Both the position numbers and the translations under genes were made by a program. Under the pieces are notes generated by a model, which worked only from the letters and a program-made list of their open reading frames with translations, had not been told where the DNA came from and did not search any database. 64,000 nucleotides of DNA from Intestinimonas butyriciproducens (GTDB taxonomy: Bacteria > Bacillota > Clostridia > Oscillospirales > Oscillospiraceae): NCBI RefSeq assembly GCF_004154955.1, contig NZ_CP011524.1:3038001-3102000 (forward strand). Reading direction: 5' to 3'. Shown in pieces: positions 1 through 8,405 of the stretch (positions are counted from its first letter, which is position 1; each line of letters starts with the position of its first letter).

Positions 1-1
1 C

Positions 2-76
2 GCGAAGGACTGTGTCCGGGAGTTCCTCCCCATTTTTGAGGATATCCTGAAAAAAAACGACTACACTAAATTTTAA
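2..76 (+). CDS. C-terminal end of an unidentified protein (5' end outside window)
   Basis: Only the last 24 codons are present, ending in TAA at 74-76. The visible tail ends in FEDILKKNDYTKF. It is too short to assign a family; the shape is compatible with the end of a regulator or small enzyme, but that is a guess. It is followed at once by a 21-bp perfect hairpin shared with the convergent gene at 131-1180, which supports a real gene end here. Confidence 0.5.
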   Translation, partial: AKDCVREFLPIFEDILKKNDYTKF

Positions 77-89
77 ATTTGTCCCGCGC

Positions 90-135
90 AATAAGAAGCA
101 GCCGCTGTCCAAACGGACAGCGGCTGCTTCTTATT
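90..135. terminator. Bidirectional terminator hairpin
   Basis: A perfect 21-bp inverted repeat (90-110 with 115-135) around an AAAC loop lies between two convergent genes. A/T-rich outer ends provide T-runs on both strands. The right arm overlaps the stop codon of the 131-1180 gene. Confidence 0.85.
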
Positions 136-1180
136 TGTGCAATACTGTAGTGAGAAGCTGAATGGCCGCCGGCATCAGGCTTAAAATACCCACATACCGC
201 ACCAGTTGGAGTGCCGCTACCTTGGGCGCGTCTCCGCCCGTCTCAGTGGAGATCAAGGCCATATCCGATACTCCCGCCGGAATCGCCCCAAAAAGTGCCG
301 TGGCAAGGTCCAGCCCGCAGACCTTGTGGATCAGCCAACCGAAGAGATAGTTACAGAGCACGAGGCTGACCACCAAGATCAGGGCGGGAATCAGCAGAAA
401 GCGAATATTTTCCACATCCTGCATGGTAATTCCCACTCCTACAATAGTCCCCGCTACGCATTGGGCTGCCAGGCGCAGCTTTTTGGGCAGGTATGCGTGG
501 CCGCTTTTTACATTGCGCGCCGCCACGGCAAATACTGCGAATATCATGGCCCCAGCCGGGATCCCCGCCAACTTCCCCGCTATCCCCGCAGCTTCCGCCA
601 GTATAAGCGTGATCAGGGCATTTTTCCACGTTCGTATATCCGGCGCCTTGTAGCCGGGCGCTCTGGTCGGGTCCATTTCATTTTTCTCCCCGTCGAGCCG
701 GGCGCACACCCGAAAGGCGATCTGCGGCAGTACCATAATCGCAAAGAGTGTCCGCACGAGCTGAAGGGCCGTGCTCAGGGTCCCATCCGCTCCCAGGTCC
801 GTGCTGATCAACGCGATATCGCTCAGGCCCGCCGGCATGGCGGCCACCAGAGCCGTCGCCAGATCCAGCTCCGAAAATCGGAACATCAGGAAGCCCACGA
901 CAACGGTATCCGCCGCCATGCAGAAAAACATCAGCAGACTTGCGCCCAAAATAGTTTTCATCTCTTTTAGGTCGCCGCGGGTGATCCGCTGTCCAATGAA
1001 GCCGCCCGCTATGGCCTGGACCACTGTTTTCATAGCCGTCGGGAAAGTTCCCATTCCCGTCATAATATTGAAAATGGCCGTAAACAGGATGGCACCGATC
1101 AGCGCACCGGCGGGCACCTTCATCCGATAAAACAGATACGCCCCCAGCACTGCGACCCCAACAGTAGCTGCCAGGGCCAC
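131..1180 (-). CDS. AbrB-family integral membrane protein (probable transporter)
   Basis: A 349-residue very hydrophobic protein with two similar halves, each with a GAIPAG-type or AMPAGLSD-type motif (MPAGLSDIALIS near residue 115, IPAGVSDMALIS near 302). This internal duplication is typical of the AbrB/ammonia monooxygenase-like family (COG3180). Family function is poorly defined; some members are linked to uptake or efflux of organic acids. The start is GTG at 1180, two bases after the stop of the upstream flavin oxidoreductase, so the two are probably translationally coupled. Its place in an operon with a BKACE suggests transport of that pathway's substrate, which is an inference. Confidence 0.8.
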   Translation of the reverse strand: MALAATVGVAVLGAYLFYRMKVPAGALIGAILFTAIFNIMTGMGTFPTAMKTVVQAIAGGFIGQRITRGDLKEMKTILGASLLMFFCMAADTVVVGFLMFRFSELDLATALVAAMPAGLSDIALISTDLGADGTLSTALQLVRTLFAIMVLPQIAFRVCARLDGEKNEMDPTRAPGYKAPDIRTWKNALITLILAEAAGIAGKLAGIPAGAMIFAVFAVAARNVKSGHAYLPKKLRLAAQCVAGTIVGVGITMQDVENIRFLLIPALILVVSLVLCNYLFGWLIHKVCGLDLATALFGAIPAGVSDMALISTETGGDAPKVAALQLVRYVGILSLMPAAIQLLTTVLHK

Positions 1181-1182
1181 GG

Positions 1183-3135
1183 CTAAATTCCCGCTCCCAG
1201 CGCCTCTCCGCTGGTGATCGCCTCATAGATCCGGCCAGTCTTCAGCGCGTCCCCTGCGGTATAGACCGGGATACCCAGTTCAGCTACCAGCTCCGTGAGC
1301 TCGTTGCTGGGCCGCACGCCCAAGGCGCACACCACTGTGTCCACACCGGTAAGCGTGACGCTCTGCCCCTGATGGGAGTAGGTGACGGCGTCCCCTTTTA
1401 CCGATTCCACCTTGGTATCCACCAGGATCTCGCACCCTTTTTCCTGCATCCGCCGTACCAGCAGGGAACGGGCGTAAGAGCGGTCCTCCTTCATCAGATT
1501 ATCCATCATCTCAATGACCGTGACGTGCTTGCCGTTGGGCTTGCGGTCATTTTGCGGGTGGACCAGGAACTCCGCCGTCTCACAGCCCACGGCTCCGCCG
1601 CCGATGACCACGATATTCTGCCCGGTGGTCACCTTGCCAGCCAGGACATCCCAAGCGGAGACCAACTGTTTGGCTTCTCTCAGGAATCCCGGGATCACCG
1701 GCTTTCCGCCGGTGGCGACGATAACGGCGTCCGGGGCCTCCGCCCGGATCAGCGCTTCATCCGCCCGGACCCCGCAGCAGAGCTCCACGCCCGCCCTCCG
1801 GGCCTGGCGGATCAAATACTGGGTCCCCTGGGTGATATCATGCTTTGCGATGGGGATTCCGGCCAGGACCATCTGCCCGCCCAGGCCGGTGCTCTCCTCC
1901 ACCAGCTTGACCCGGCATCCCCGGCGGGCTGCAGTGGCCGCGGCCTGGAGCCCCGCCGCGCCGCCGCCGATGACCAATACTTTCTTCGGCGCGGGCACAG
2001 GCGTCACCGCCACTGTCTCTCTTCCTGCATAGGGATTCATCGTGCAGCGGATCTGGGCACCGTGGACATGGGTGATGCAGTCGGTGCAGCCGATGCAGGG
2101 GCGAATCTCCTCTACCCGGTCCTCCCGGGCCTTATTGGGAAACTCGGGATCACACAGAAGCGCACGGGCCATGTACACCGCGTCGGTGCGCCCCAGATCC
2201 AGCACCTGCTCCGCCGCCCAGGGTTCGCAGTTCCGGCCGATCACGCCCACAGGGATACTCACGGCATCCTTGATCTGCTTGGAGAGCTCCGTGTTTACTC
2301 CTCTGGGGGTCCCGTTGGGGGTGACGGTCTTCCAATAGGTCTCCAGAGTGCCGTTGGACAGGTTCAGCAGGCTCACCCCCGCCTTTTCCAGGCGGCGTGC
2401 GATGTATATGGCGTCCAGCATGGACTGCCCGCCCGGTTCGAACTCCGTCATGGACATGCGGACGATGATCGGATAGTCCTCTCCGGCTGTTCTGCGGACT
2501 TCGGCGATTACCTCCAGCAGGAAGCGCAGTCTGCCGTCCACACTGCCGCCGTAGTCATCCACCCGCTTGTTGCTCAGAGGGGAGAGGAATGTTCCCAGCA
2601 CCCCATGGCGATGGGCCGCATGAATCTCCACTGCGTCCACGCCCGCCTCCCTGGCCCTGCGGGCGGCCTGTCCCATCTTATGGGTAAATGCATGGATTTC
2701 CTCTACCGTCATGGCCCGGGGCATCTCACCCACATTCCGCAGCGGAATGGCCGAGGCCGCCACCGGCTGACGCCCCCCGTTGAGCCGCGCGGTAGCCGCT
2801 GGCCCTCCGTGGAGCAGTTGGAGGGCCAGCTTGGCACCGTACTTGTGAACCTCGTCGGCCAGACGGCGGATCCCGGGGATCTGGTCGTCTCGGTAAAGCC
2901 CCATATTGTTGGGGATATTATAGTGACTGTTCTCGTCAACCATCACGTTTTCTGTGGTAATCAGCCCCACGCCGCCGCGCGCCCGGGCGGAATAGTAGGC
3001 CAGCGCTTCCTCCGTGACCTGATTCTGTCCGTCGCACAAAGCCGTGCTCATGGCAGACATAAAAATGCGGTTCTTCACCGTCATGCTCCCCACCTGAAGC
3101 GGGGAAAAGAGAAGCGGGAATGCACATGGATTCAT
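1183..3135 (-). CDS. NADH:flavin oxidoreductase, Old Yellow Enzyme / 2,4-dienoyl-CoA reductase type
   Basis: A 650-residue three-part enzyme. An FMN-binding TIM barrel (about 1-335) begins with PLQVGSMTVKNRI. A 4Fe-4S site follows (CIGCTDC and a later C near 345-363). Two dinucleotide folds come last (VLVIGGGAAGLQAA near 385, NIVVIGGGAVGCETAEF near 525). The length fits FadH, enoate reductase, BaiCD and trimethylamine dehydrogenase relatives, so it probably reduces a conjugated C=C bond using NAD(P)H; the substrate cannot be read. The ATG at 3135 is preferred over upstream in-frame starts because GGAGGGAGAG sits about 8 bases before it. It lies 62 bp after the BKACE gene, in the same operon. 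Confidence 0.85.
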   Translation of the reverse strand: MNPCAFPLLFSPLQVGSMTVKNRIFMSAMSTALCDGQNQVTEEALAYYSARARGGVGLITTENVMVDENSHYNIPNNMGLYRDDQIPGIRRLADEVHKYGAKLALQLLHGGPAATARLNGGRQPVAASAIPLRNVGEMPRAMTVEEIHAFTHKMGQAARRAREAGVDAVEIHAAHRHGVLGTFLSPLSNKRVDDYGGSVDGRLRFLLEVIAEVRRTAGEDYPIIVRMSMTEFEPGGQSMLDAIYIARRLEKAGVSLLNLSNGTLETYWKTVTPNGTPRGVNTELSKQIKDAVSIPVGVIGRNCEPWAAEQVLDLGRTDAVYMARALLCDPEFPNKAREDRVEEIRPCIGCTDCITHVHGAQIRCTMNPYAGRETVAVTPVPAPKKVLVIGGGAAGLQAAATAARRGCRVKLVEESTGLGGQMVLAGIPIAKHDITQGTQYLIRQARRAGVELCCGVRADEALIRAEAPDAVIVATGGKPVIPGFLREAKQLVSAWDVLAGKVTTGQNIVVIGGGAVGCETAEFLVHPQNDRKPNGKHVTVIEMMDNLMKEDRSYARSLLVRRMQEKGCEILVDTKVESVKGDAVTYSHQGQSVTLTGVDTVVCALGVRPSNELTELVAELGIPVYTAGDALKTGRIYEAITSGEALGAGI

Positions 3136-3197
3136 ATTGTCGATCTCTCCCTCCATTGTTCCGCCGCTCCTGCGGCGGCCTGCCGGACGCACGTGCG

Positions 3198-4010
3198 TTA
3201 CAGCCCCAGTATCTCGCGGGCCTCCGCCGGGGATGCGATCTCCCTGCCCACATCCTTGGCGATACGGGCCACCCGCTCCACCAGGGAAACATTGCTGGCA
3301 GGCACCCCTTTGGTCTGATACAGGTTATCCTCCAGACCCACCCGCACGTTTCCGCCGGCCGCCAGTCCCAGCAGCATAGTGGTGACCTGGTTGGCGCCCA
3401 CGCCGGAGATGGACCACAGCGCATCGTCGGGGATCATGGTCAGCAAGTGGCTGAGTTGGCCGATGTTGGCGGGCTGTACATTCCGCATGCCCATGACAAA
3501 GTTCAGGTACAAGGGCCCGTCGATCAGCCCCTTCTTCTTCAGTTCCACCGCCGGAGCGACCATGCTGGTGTCGAACACCTCGATCTCCGGCATGATGTGC
3601 CGCTCATGCATCATCTCGGCCAGCTGCGTAATGAGGGTGGGGGAGTTTTCATAGACTGAGGTGGGGAAGTTCACCGATCCGGTGGAGAGGCTGGCCATCT
3701 CGGGATTCACAAAGAGGCATCCCCGGCGGCTCTCAAAGCTCATACCGGCGCGGCCCCCTGTGGACAACTGGACAATGAGTTCCGGTGCCAGGGCCTTAAT
3801 CTTGTCGTGGATCTCTTGGAATACTGCGGTGTCATGGCAGTTCTTCCCCTCGGCATTGCGGGCGTGGATGTGGACCACGGCGGCGCCTGCGTTGTAGCAG
3901 GCCAAGGCATCCTGGGCAATCTCGTCCGGCGTGATGGGTACATTGGGGTTCTGCTCTTTGGTTGGCAGAGAGCCTGTCAGCGCCGCTGTAATAATTAGTT
4001 TTCTCATCAT
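3198..4010 (-). CDS. Beta-keto acid cleavage enzyme (BKACE, DUF849; Kce-like), paralog 1
   Basis: About 270 residues with the full BKACE signature: the metal-binding HxH (VVHIHARN, near 47-54), the LSTGG loop, PEIEVFD with the conserved acidic residue, and VRVGLEDN near the C-terminus. The family founder, 3-keto-5-aminohexanoate cleavage enzyme, condenses a 3-keto acid with acetyl-CoA and releases acetoacetate plus a new acyl-CoA. Substrate varies widely across BKACEs. The usual HxHxRD is HIHARN here, an Asp-to-Asn change that may tune specificity. TTG at 4013 is passed over in favour of ATG at 4010, with AAAAGGGG seven bases upstream. First gene of the operon with the flavin oxidoreductase and AbrB protein. 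Confidence 0.85.
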   Translation of the reverse strand: MMRKLIITAALTGSLPTKEQNPNVPITPDEIAQDALACYNAGAAVVHIHARNAEGKNCHDTAVFQEIHDKIKALAPELIVQLSTGGRAGMSFESRRGCLFVNPEMASLSTGSVNFPTSVYENSPTLITQLAEMMHERHIMPEIEVFDTSMVAPAVELKKKGLIDGPLYLNFVMGMRNVQPANIGQLSHLLTMIPDDALWSISGVGANQVTTMLLGLAAGGNVRVGLEDNLYQTKGVPASNVSLVERVARIAKDVGREIASPAEAREILGL

Positions 4011-4081
4011 CAATAAACCCCTTTTCTATTTTCGATTTCGTCAAATTACCGCATTCTCTCCCTGTGTTTGTTATCTATTTT

Positions 4082-4110
4082 AGTCTACAATTTGTCAGGA
4101 TTCTTGTCAA
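4082..4110 (-). promoter_or_regulatory. Sigma-A promoter of the BKACE-1 operon
   Basis: On the minus strand, TTGACA (4105-4110) and TAGACT (4082-4087) are separated by exactly 17 bases, about 70 bases upstream of the BKACE start. The -35 overlaps the edge of the palindrome at 4108-4142. Confidence 0.75.
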
Positions 4111-4142
4111 TAGATATTTTATAATTTATCAAATATCTATTG
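4108..4142. promoter_or_regulatory. Palindromic operator candidate at the BKACE-1 promoter
   Basis: A perfect 12-bp inverted repeat, CAATAGATATTT (4108-4119) and its complement (4131-4142), with an 11-base A/T spacer. It starts inside the -35 hexamer and extends upstream, a usual place for a dimeric regulator. It is not followed by a T-run in the reading direction, so it is not a terminator. The regulator is unknown. Confidence 0.6.
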
Positions 4143-4334
4143 ATTGTTATTTCTTCGCCACCCCTTGACCAGATATACGTCGATCGTTTCCATTTGGGAC
4201 GTGCGCTGCGGAGTCCGCGTATGCCGGTTTGTCTGAGAACATCCGCCCTAAGATTTTGGTATGCCGTCCCCTGCCGGCGGGTATCCTGTTTGCAGTGAGG
4301 ACATCCGTCTCTATTTCATTCGGGAGGGGAAGCA
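4143..4334. other. Gene-free leader between divergent genes
   Basis: With 4011-4142 this makes a gap of more than 300 bases between divergent genes. Beyond the promoter and palindrome described separately, I see no convincing coding sequence, hairpin with T-run, or strong promoter. The DUF1622 ribosome binding site (GGGAGGGG) is at its right end. Confidence 0.5.
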
Positions 4335-4658
4335 ATGCTGGAATCCGCCGTCGAGTGGGCGCTGCCCATGGTAATCTCCCTGTGTGAGTTTATGGGGATT
4401 TTTATTGTAGCTGTTTCTGCGCTGGGTTCCTTTGGTCGTTACCTCAAAACTCTTTTTACCCACGCCCCATGCGATATAAAATTTCAGTTGGCCAACGGCC
4501 TGGCCCTTAGTCTGGAGTTCAAGATGGCCGCTGAGATCTTGAAGACCGTCTTGGTCCGCGAACTGAATGAGCTCGTGGTCCTAGGCGCCGTCATCATTCT
4601 GCGGGCCCTTCTATCCTTTTTGATTCACTTTGAAATGAAGCAGCCTCATTCCTCCTGA
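4335..4658 (+). CDS. DUF1622 family small membrane protein
   Basis: A 107-residue protein with three hydrophobic stretches (about 8-30, 50-70 and 78-97) and the family pattern LANGLALSLEFKMAAEILKT followed by ELVVLGAVIILRALLSFLIHFE, which identifies DUF1622 (PF07784). The function of the family is unknown. GGGAGGGG lies six bases before the ATG. It is monocistronic, ending in a GC-rich terminator at 4670-4712, with no obvious link to its neighbours. Confidence 0.85.
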   Translation: MLESAVEWALPMVISLCEFMGIFIVAVSALGSFGRYLKTLFTHAPCDIKFQLANGLALSLEFKMAAEILKTVLVRELNELVVLGAVIILRALLSFLIHFEMKQPHSS

Positions 4659-4669
4659 TCGGCCATCAC

Positions 4670-4712
4670 GCTCCCCCTTGTGGGCTTATGTCCGCAGCGG
4701 GGGGGCTTTTTT
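4670..4712 (+). terminator. Rho-independent terminator after DUF1622
   Basis: GCTCCCCC pairs with GGGGGGGC and is followed by TTTTTT at 4707-4712. Confidence 0.8.
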
Positions 4713-4836
4713 ACTCTTTTTGTCCTCATATGCAGGATTCTCTCTTTTGTGATTCTTGTGCAGGCCGATTTTTCTCCCATATCCGGGCCTTCTTTTATAT
4801 AAAATGGAAAAAACTGATTTTTTGCTCTGGTTCTGC

Positions 4837-4865
4837 TTGCATTTTCTCTGGTGCGTTGCTATAAT
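4837..4865 (+). promoter_or_regulatory. Promoter of the branched-chain amino acid ABC operon
   Basis: TTGCAT (4837-4842), a 17-base spacer and a perfect TATAAT (4860-4865), about 80 bases before the substrate-binding protein start. Confidence 0.8.
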
Positions 4866-4946
4866 AAAGCAGCAGGCGCGGACAATTGTCTCTCTTGAAA
4901 AGACAGTCCCGTCACACAGAAAGGACAAGAAGGAGGATCCCATCTG

Positions 4947-6161
4947 ATGAAAAAGTTTCTTGCACTCGCGCTTTCCTGCTCCCTGGCGCTGACCGCACTG
5001 GCGGGCTGTTCCGGCTCCGGTACCGGCTCCGGGAGCGGTACCCCCGGTTCTTCTGCTCCTGAGTCCGGGGATAAGGTCGTTACCATCGGTATTTTTGAGC
5101 CCGCTTCCGGCGACAACGGTGCCGGCGGCAAGCAGGAGGTCCTGGGCATGAAGTACGCCCATGACGTACAGCCCACAGTGGAGATCGGCGGCGAGACCTA
5201 TCAGGTGGAGCTGGCCATTGTAGACAATCAGTCCTCCAACGACAAGGCCGCCACCGCCGCCTCCGAGTTGGTGAGCAAGGGCTGCTCCGTGGTGCTGGGT
5301 TCTTATGGCTCCGGCGTATCCATTGCCGGTTCCGACACCTTTAAAAACGCCGGTATTCCCGTCATCGGCGTCACCTGCACGAATCCCCAGGTCACCGAGG
5401 GGAATACCCACTATTTCCGCATTTGCTTTCTGGACCCATTCCAAGGCACCGTTCTGGCCAACTTTGCCGTGGATAACTTTGAGGCCCAGACCGCTTACAC
5501 CCTGAGCAAGCAGGGCGACGACTATTCCGGCGGCCTGTGCTACTACTTTAAGGAGGCCTTCGAAGCCAAGGGCGGCACTGTCGTGGCCGCTGAATTCCCT
5601 GAGGGCACCTCCGATTTCACCTCCTATGTCACCGCTGCCAAGAACGCCGGCGCCGACGTGTTCTTCGCCCCCGTCTCCACAGAGGCCGCCGCGCTTATCA
5701 TCGACAATGCCGCCGCCCAGGGCCTGGGTATGCCCATCATGGCGGGCGACACCTGGGATTCCAACGTGATCACCGGCGCGGCCCAGGGCAAAGATGTGGA
5801 AGTTTATGTCACCACCTTCTATCAGGAGGGCGGCAACGAGGACTTCGATAACGGCATTAAAGAGTGGATCAACGCCGACTCCACCCGTCTGGCGGAAAAT
5901 GGCGGCAATGATATGATCGCCGCCGTCTCCGCCATGGGCTATGACGCCTATTTTGTGGCGCTGGAGGCGCTGAAGAATGCGGGCTCCACCGATCCCGCCG
6001 CTGTCAACGAGGCTCTCTGGGACACGACTTATACCGGCGTGTCCGGCGATATTGCCTTCGAGTCCACCAACGGCGACGCCATCCGTGACGTGGCCTATGT
6101 AAAAGTGGCCAACACCGAGACCGGCGCATGGGACTTTGTCACCGTGCAGAAGGCCAGCTAA
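4947..6161 (+). CDS. livK: Branched-chain amino acid-type ABC transporter substrate-binding lipoprotein
   Basis: A 404-residue extracytoplasmic binding protein. A lipoprotein signal peptide (hydrophobic 5-20, lipobox LAGC with Cys near 20) precedes a Ser/Gly-rich linker and a type I periplasmic-binding fold (IGIFEPASGDNGAGGKQEVLG, then VVLGSYGSGVSIAGSDTF). That is the LivK/Leu-Ile-Val family. AGGAGG precedes the ATG. It heads a complete livKHMGF set. Members may bind branched-chain amino acids, other amino acids, amides or urea, so the ligand is inferred only from family and from AzlCD and ilvE nearby. The 190-base gap to livH holds two strong hairpins. Confidence 0.85.
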   Translation: MKKFLALALSCSLALTALAGCSGSGTGSGSGTPGSSAPESGDKVVTIGIFEPASGDNGAGGKQEVLGMKYAHDVQPTVEIGGETYQVELAIVDNQSSNDKAATAASELVSKGCSVVLGSYGSGVSIAGSDTFKNAGIPVIGVTCTNPQVTEGNTHYFRICFLDPFQGTVLANFAVDNFEAQTAYTLSKQGDDYSGGLCYYFKEAFEAKGGTVVAAEFPEGTSDFTSYVTAAKNAGADVFFAPVSTEAAALIIDNAAAQGLGMPIMAGDTWDSNVITGAAQGKDVEVYVTTFYQEGGNEDFDNGIKEWINADSTRLAENGGNDMIAAVSAMGYDAYFVALEALKNAGSTDPAAVNEALWDTTYTGVSGDIAFESTNGDAIRDVAYVKVANTETGAWDFVTVQKAS

Positions 6162-6232
6162 GGCTCTGGCGGCAGGAGATCTCCTGCGCCGTGTACCCTG
6201 TCTCAGCGCACTGTACAATGCAAGCATTGGTT

Positions 6233-6264
6233 GGATAGCGGGGGCAGAATTGCCCCCGCTATCC
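6233..6264 (+). other. Intercistronic hairpin between livK and livH (no T-run)
   Basis: A perfect 14-bp stem, GGATAGCGGGGGCA paired with 6251-6264 around a GAAT loop. Without a following T-run it is more likely an mRNA-stabilising or attenuating structure that raises binding-protein levels over the permeases. Confidence 0.65.
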
Positions 6265-6296
6265 CATAAAAAACGCCCTTACAATTTTTGGGCTGC

Positions 6297-6326
6297 CTCG
6301 AAAAAGGCCGGTGGGCCTTTTTCGAG
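6297..6326 (+). other. Second intercistronic hairpin before livH
   Basis: A 13-bp perfect stem (CTCGAAAAAGGCC with 6314-6326, GGTG loop) that extends imperfectly to a GGGC/GCCC base. It ends about 27 bases before the livH start and leaves the ribosome binding site AGTGGAGGT free. Confidence 0.6.
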
Positions 6327-6352
6327 ACGGCCCAAAGTGGAGGTCCGCCTAT

Positions 6353-7279
6353 ATGGAGTTTTTAACAAAGAATCTATCCTATCTGCTGGCCGGCATCTCA
6401 GTGGGAGGACAGTACGCTCTCATTGCGATCGGCTATACCATGGTCTACGGCATCCTTCGTCTCATCAACTTTGCCCACGGCGACGTGTTTATGGTGGCGG
6501 GACTCATGATGGTGTATCTCTCCGCCTCCCTCCCTCTGTGGATCGCCATCCCTCTGGTGTTGCTGCTCACCGTGTTGCTGGGCTTTCTCATCGAGCGCGT
6601 GGCCTACAAGCCCCTGCGCACTGCGCCCCGCATGTCGGTGATGATCTCAGCCATCGGCGTGAGCTATCTGCTCCAGAACCTGGCCCTGTATGTCACCGGC
6701 GGGCTCAACAAGAACTATCCCGCCATTCCCGGCATCTCTGAGCAGGTCACCATCGGCCCGGCCACCACCAAGGTGGTCACCCTGGTCACCCCCGTGCTCA
6801 CCATCGTGCTGGTGGTGGTGCTCATGCAGCTCATCAATCACACCAAGACCGGCATGGCCATGCGGGCTGTGGCCAAGGACTTCGAGACCAGCCAGCTCAT
6901 GGGCATCAAGATCAATTCGGTCATCAGCGTCACCTTTATCATCGGCTCCTTTCTGGCTGCCGTCGGATCGCTGCTCTACTTCACCAACTATCCCGGCGTC
7001 GTGCCCACTTCGGGGGCCATGCCGGGCCTGAAGGCTTTCGTGGCCGCCGTATTCGGCGGCATCGGCTCTATCCCCGGCGCCGTAGTTGGCGCCTTCCTCA
7101 TCGGCATCTGTGAAAACATCATCAAGGGTCTGGACGACATGCTGGTCCAACTGGGCGTCATCCAGACGGGGTTGGGGCTCACCACCTTCTCCGACGCCTT
7201 TACCTTCGCCCTGCTCATCGTGATTCTCATCGCCAAGCCCACCGGACTCTTCGGTGAGAAGGCCACCGACAAGGTTTGA
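6353..7279 (+). CDS. livH: ABC transporter permease, LivH type
   Basis: A 308-residue permease with about eight membrane segments and the LivH signature GYTMVYGILRLINFAHGDVFM near residue 25. Late in the protein GAMPGLKAFVAAVFGGIGSIPGA is the cytoplasmic coupling region contacted by the ATPases. The ATG at 6353 follows AGTGGAGGT; an earlier in-frame ATG at 6311 lies inside the hairpin and is rejected. With livM it forms the membrane channel of the importer. Confidence 0.9.
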   Translation: MEFLTKNLSYLLAGISVGGQYALIAIGYTMVYGILRLINFAHGDVFMVAGLMMVYLSASLPLWIAIPLVLLLTVLLGFLIERVAYKPLRTAPRMSVMISAIGVSYLLQNLALYVTGGLNKNYPAIPGISEQVTIGPATTKVVTLVTPVLTIVLVVVLMQLINHTKTGMAMRAVAKDFETSQLMGIKINSVISVTFIIGSFLAAVGSLLYFTNYPGVVPTSGAMPGLKAFVAAVFGGIGSIPGAVVGAFLIGICENIIKGLDDMLVQLGVIQTGLGLTTFSDAFTFALLIVILIAKPTGLFGEKATDKV

Positions 7280-7289
7280 GGTGACTGCC

Positions 7290-8405
7290 ATGAAAAAACA
7301 AAATCATATCTGGGTTCCCGTGGCGGCCGCCCTGGTCTGCATCGCGCTCCTCTACATTCTGGATCTGGTCCTGCCCAGCGGACATATGCTCTTTACCGTA
7401 CTCAAAAAGAGTGCCATCTACGCTTTGGTGGCGGTCTCTATGAACCTGCTCAACGGGTTTACGGGCCTGTTCTCTCTTGGTCAGGCGGGCTTCATGCTCA
7501 TCGGCGCCTATGCCTACGCCATCTTCACCATCCCCGTAGAGGCCAAGGAGAAGGTCTATCAGTACTATGACTGCATCATCGGCTTCAGCCTGCCCATTCC
7601 GGTGGCCCTGGTGCTGGCCGGACTGCTGGCGGCCGTCTTCGCCTGGCTCATCGGTCTGCCGGTCCTCCGGCTCAAGAGCGATTACCTGGCCATTGCCACC
7701 CTCGGTTTTGCCGAGATCATTAAGGCCGTGTTCCTGTGGAAGCCCCTGGGTCCGGTCACCAATGGGTCCAACCTGCTCAAGAGTTTTCCCACCTTCAGCA
7801 CCCTGATTTCCGAGGACTCTCCCTTCTACGGTTTTTACAGCCAGCACATCGCCTTTTTCTCCACCCTGTTCCCTCTGGCGGTGGCGGCCATCTGCATCAC
7901 CGTCATCGTGCTGCTCATCAACTCCTCCTATGGGCGGGCCTTCAAAGCCATCCGGGAGGATGAGATCGCCGCGGAGGCGATGGGCATCAATCTCTTCCGG
8001 CACAAGCAGCTCTCCTTCTGCATCTCCTCCTTTTTCGCCGGCATCGGCGGGGCGCTGCTGGCCATGTTTCAGAGCACCGTGGCCGCTGCACAGTTCAAAT
8101 CCGCGCTCACCTACGAGATCCTGCTCATCGTGGTCATCGGCGGCATCGGCTCCGTCACCGGAAGCTGTCTGGCCTCGTTTCTCTTCGTCTCCTGCAGCGA
8201 GTGGTGGCTCCGCTTTCTGGACAGTGAGATCATCCTGGAAAACGGCTTTAAGGTCCCCTTCCTGCGCAACGGGTTCCGGCTGGTGGTCTTCTCCGTCATC
8301 ATCATGATCGTGGTCCTCTTCTTCCGCCGGGGCATCATGGGCGACAAGGAGCTGCCGGATCTCTTCCGGAGACGTGCAAAGCGGCGGAAGGAGGCGATAA
8401 AATGA
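7290..8405 (+). CDS. livM: ABC transporter permease, LivM type
   Basis: A 371-residue membrane protein with N-terminal hydrophobic helices and the LivM signatures LLNGFTGLFSLGQAGFMLIG (near 53-72), GRAFKAIREDEIAAEAMG and VIGGIGSVTGS. It pairs with livH. The ATG at 7290 has GAGGTG seven bases upstream, ten bases after the livH stop; the in-frame ATG at 7254 lies inside livH and has no site. The stop codon overlaps the livG start (ATGA). Confidence 0.9.
   Translation: MKKQNHIWVPVAAALVCIALLYILDLVLPSGHMLFTVLKKSAIYALVAVSMNLLNGFTGLFSLGQAGFMLIGAYAYAIFTIPVEAKEKVYQYYDCIIGFSLPIPVALVLAGLLAAVFAWLIGLPVLRLKSDYLAIATLGFAEIIKAVFLWKPLGPVTNGSNLLKSFPTFSTLISEDSPFYGFYSQHIAFFSTLFPLAVAAICITVIVLLINSSYGRAFKAIREDEIAAEAMGINLFRHKQLSFCISSFFAGIGGALLAMFQSTVAAAQFKSALTYEILLIVVIGGIGSVTGSCLASFLFVSCSEWWLRFLDSEIILENGFKVPFLRNGFRLVVFSVIIMIVVLFFRRGIMGDKELPDLFRRRAKRRKEAIK

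Noticed and set aside
4147-4335. A 62-codon minus-strand frame in the gap upstream of BKACE-1
   Set aside because: No ribosome binding site, no domain, and it runs across the divergent gene's leader.
4686-6227. A 513-codon minus-strand frame opposite the LivK gene
   Set aside because: Gly-rich antisense shadow with no domain; the plus strand carries a clear lipoprotein gene with promoter and ribosome binding site.
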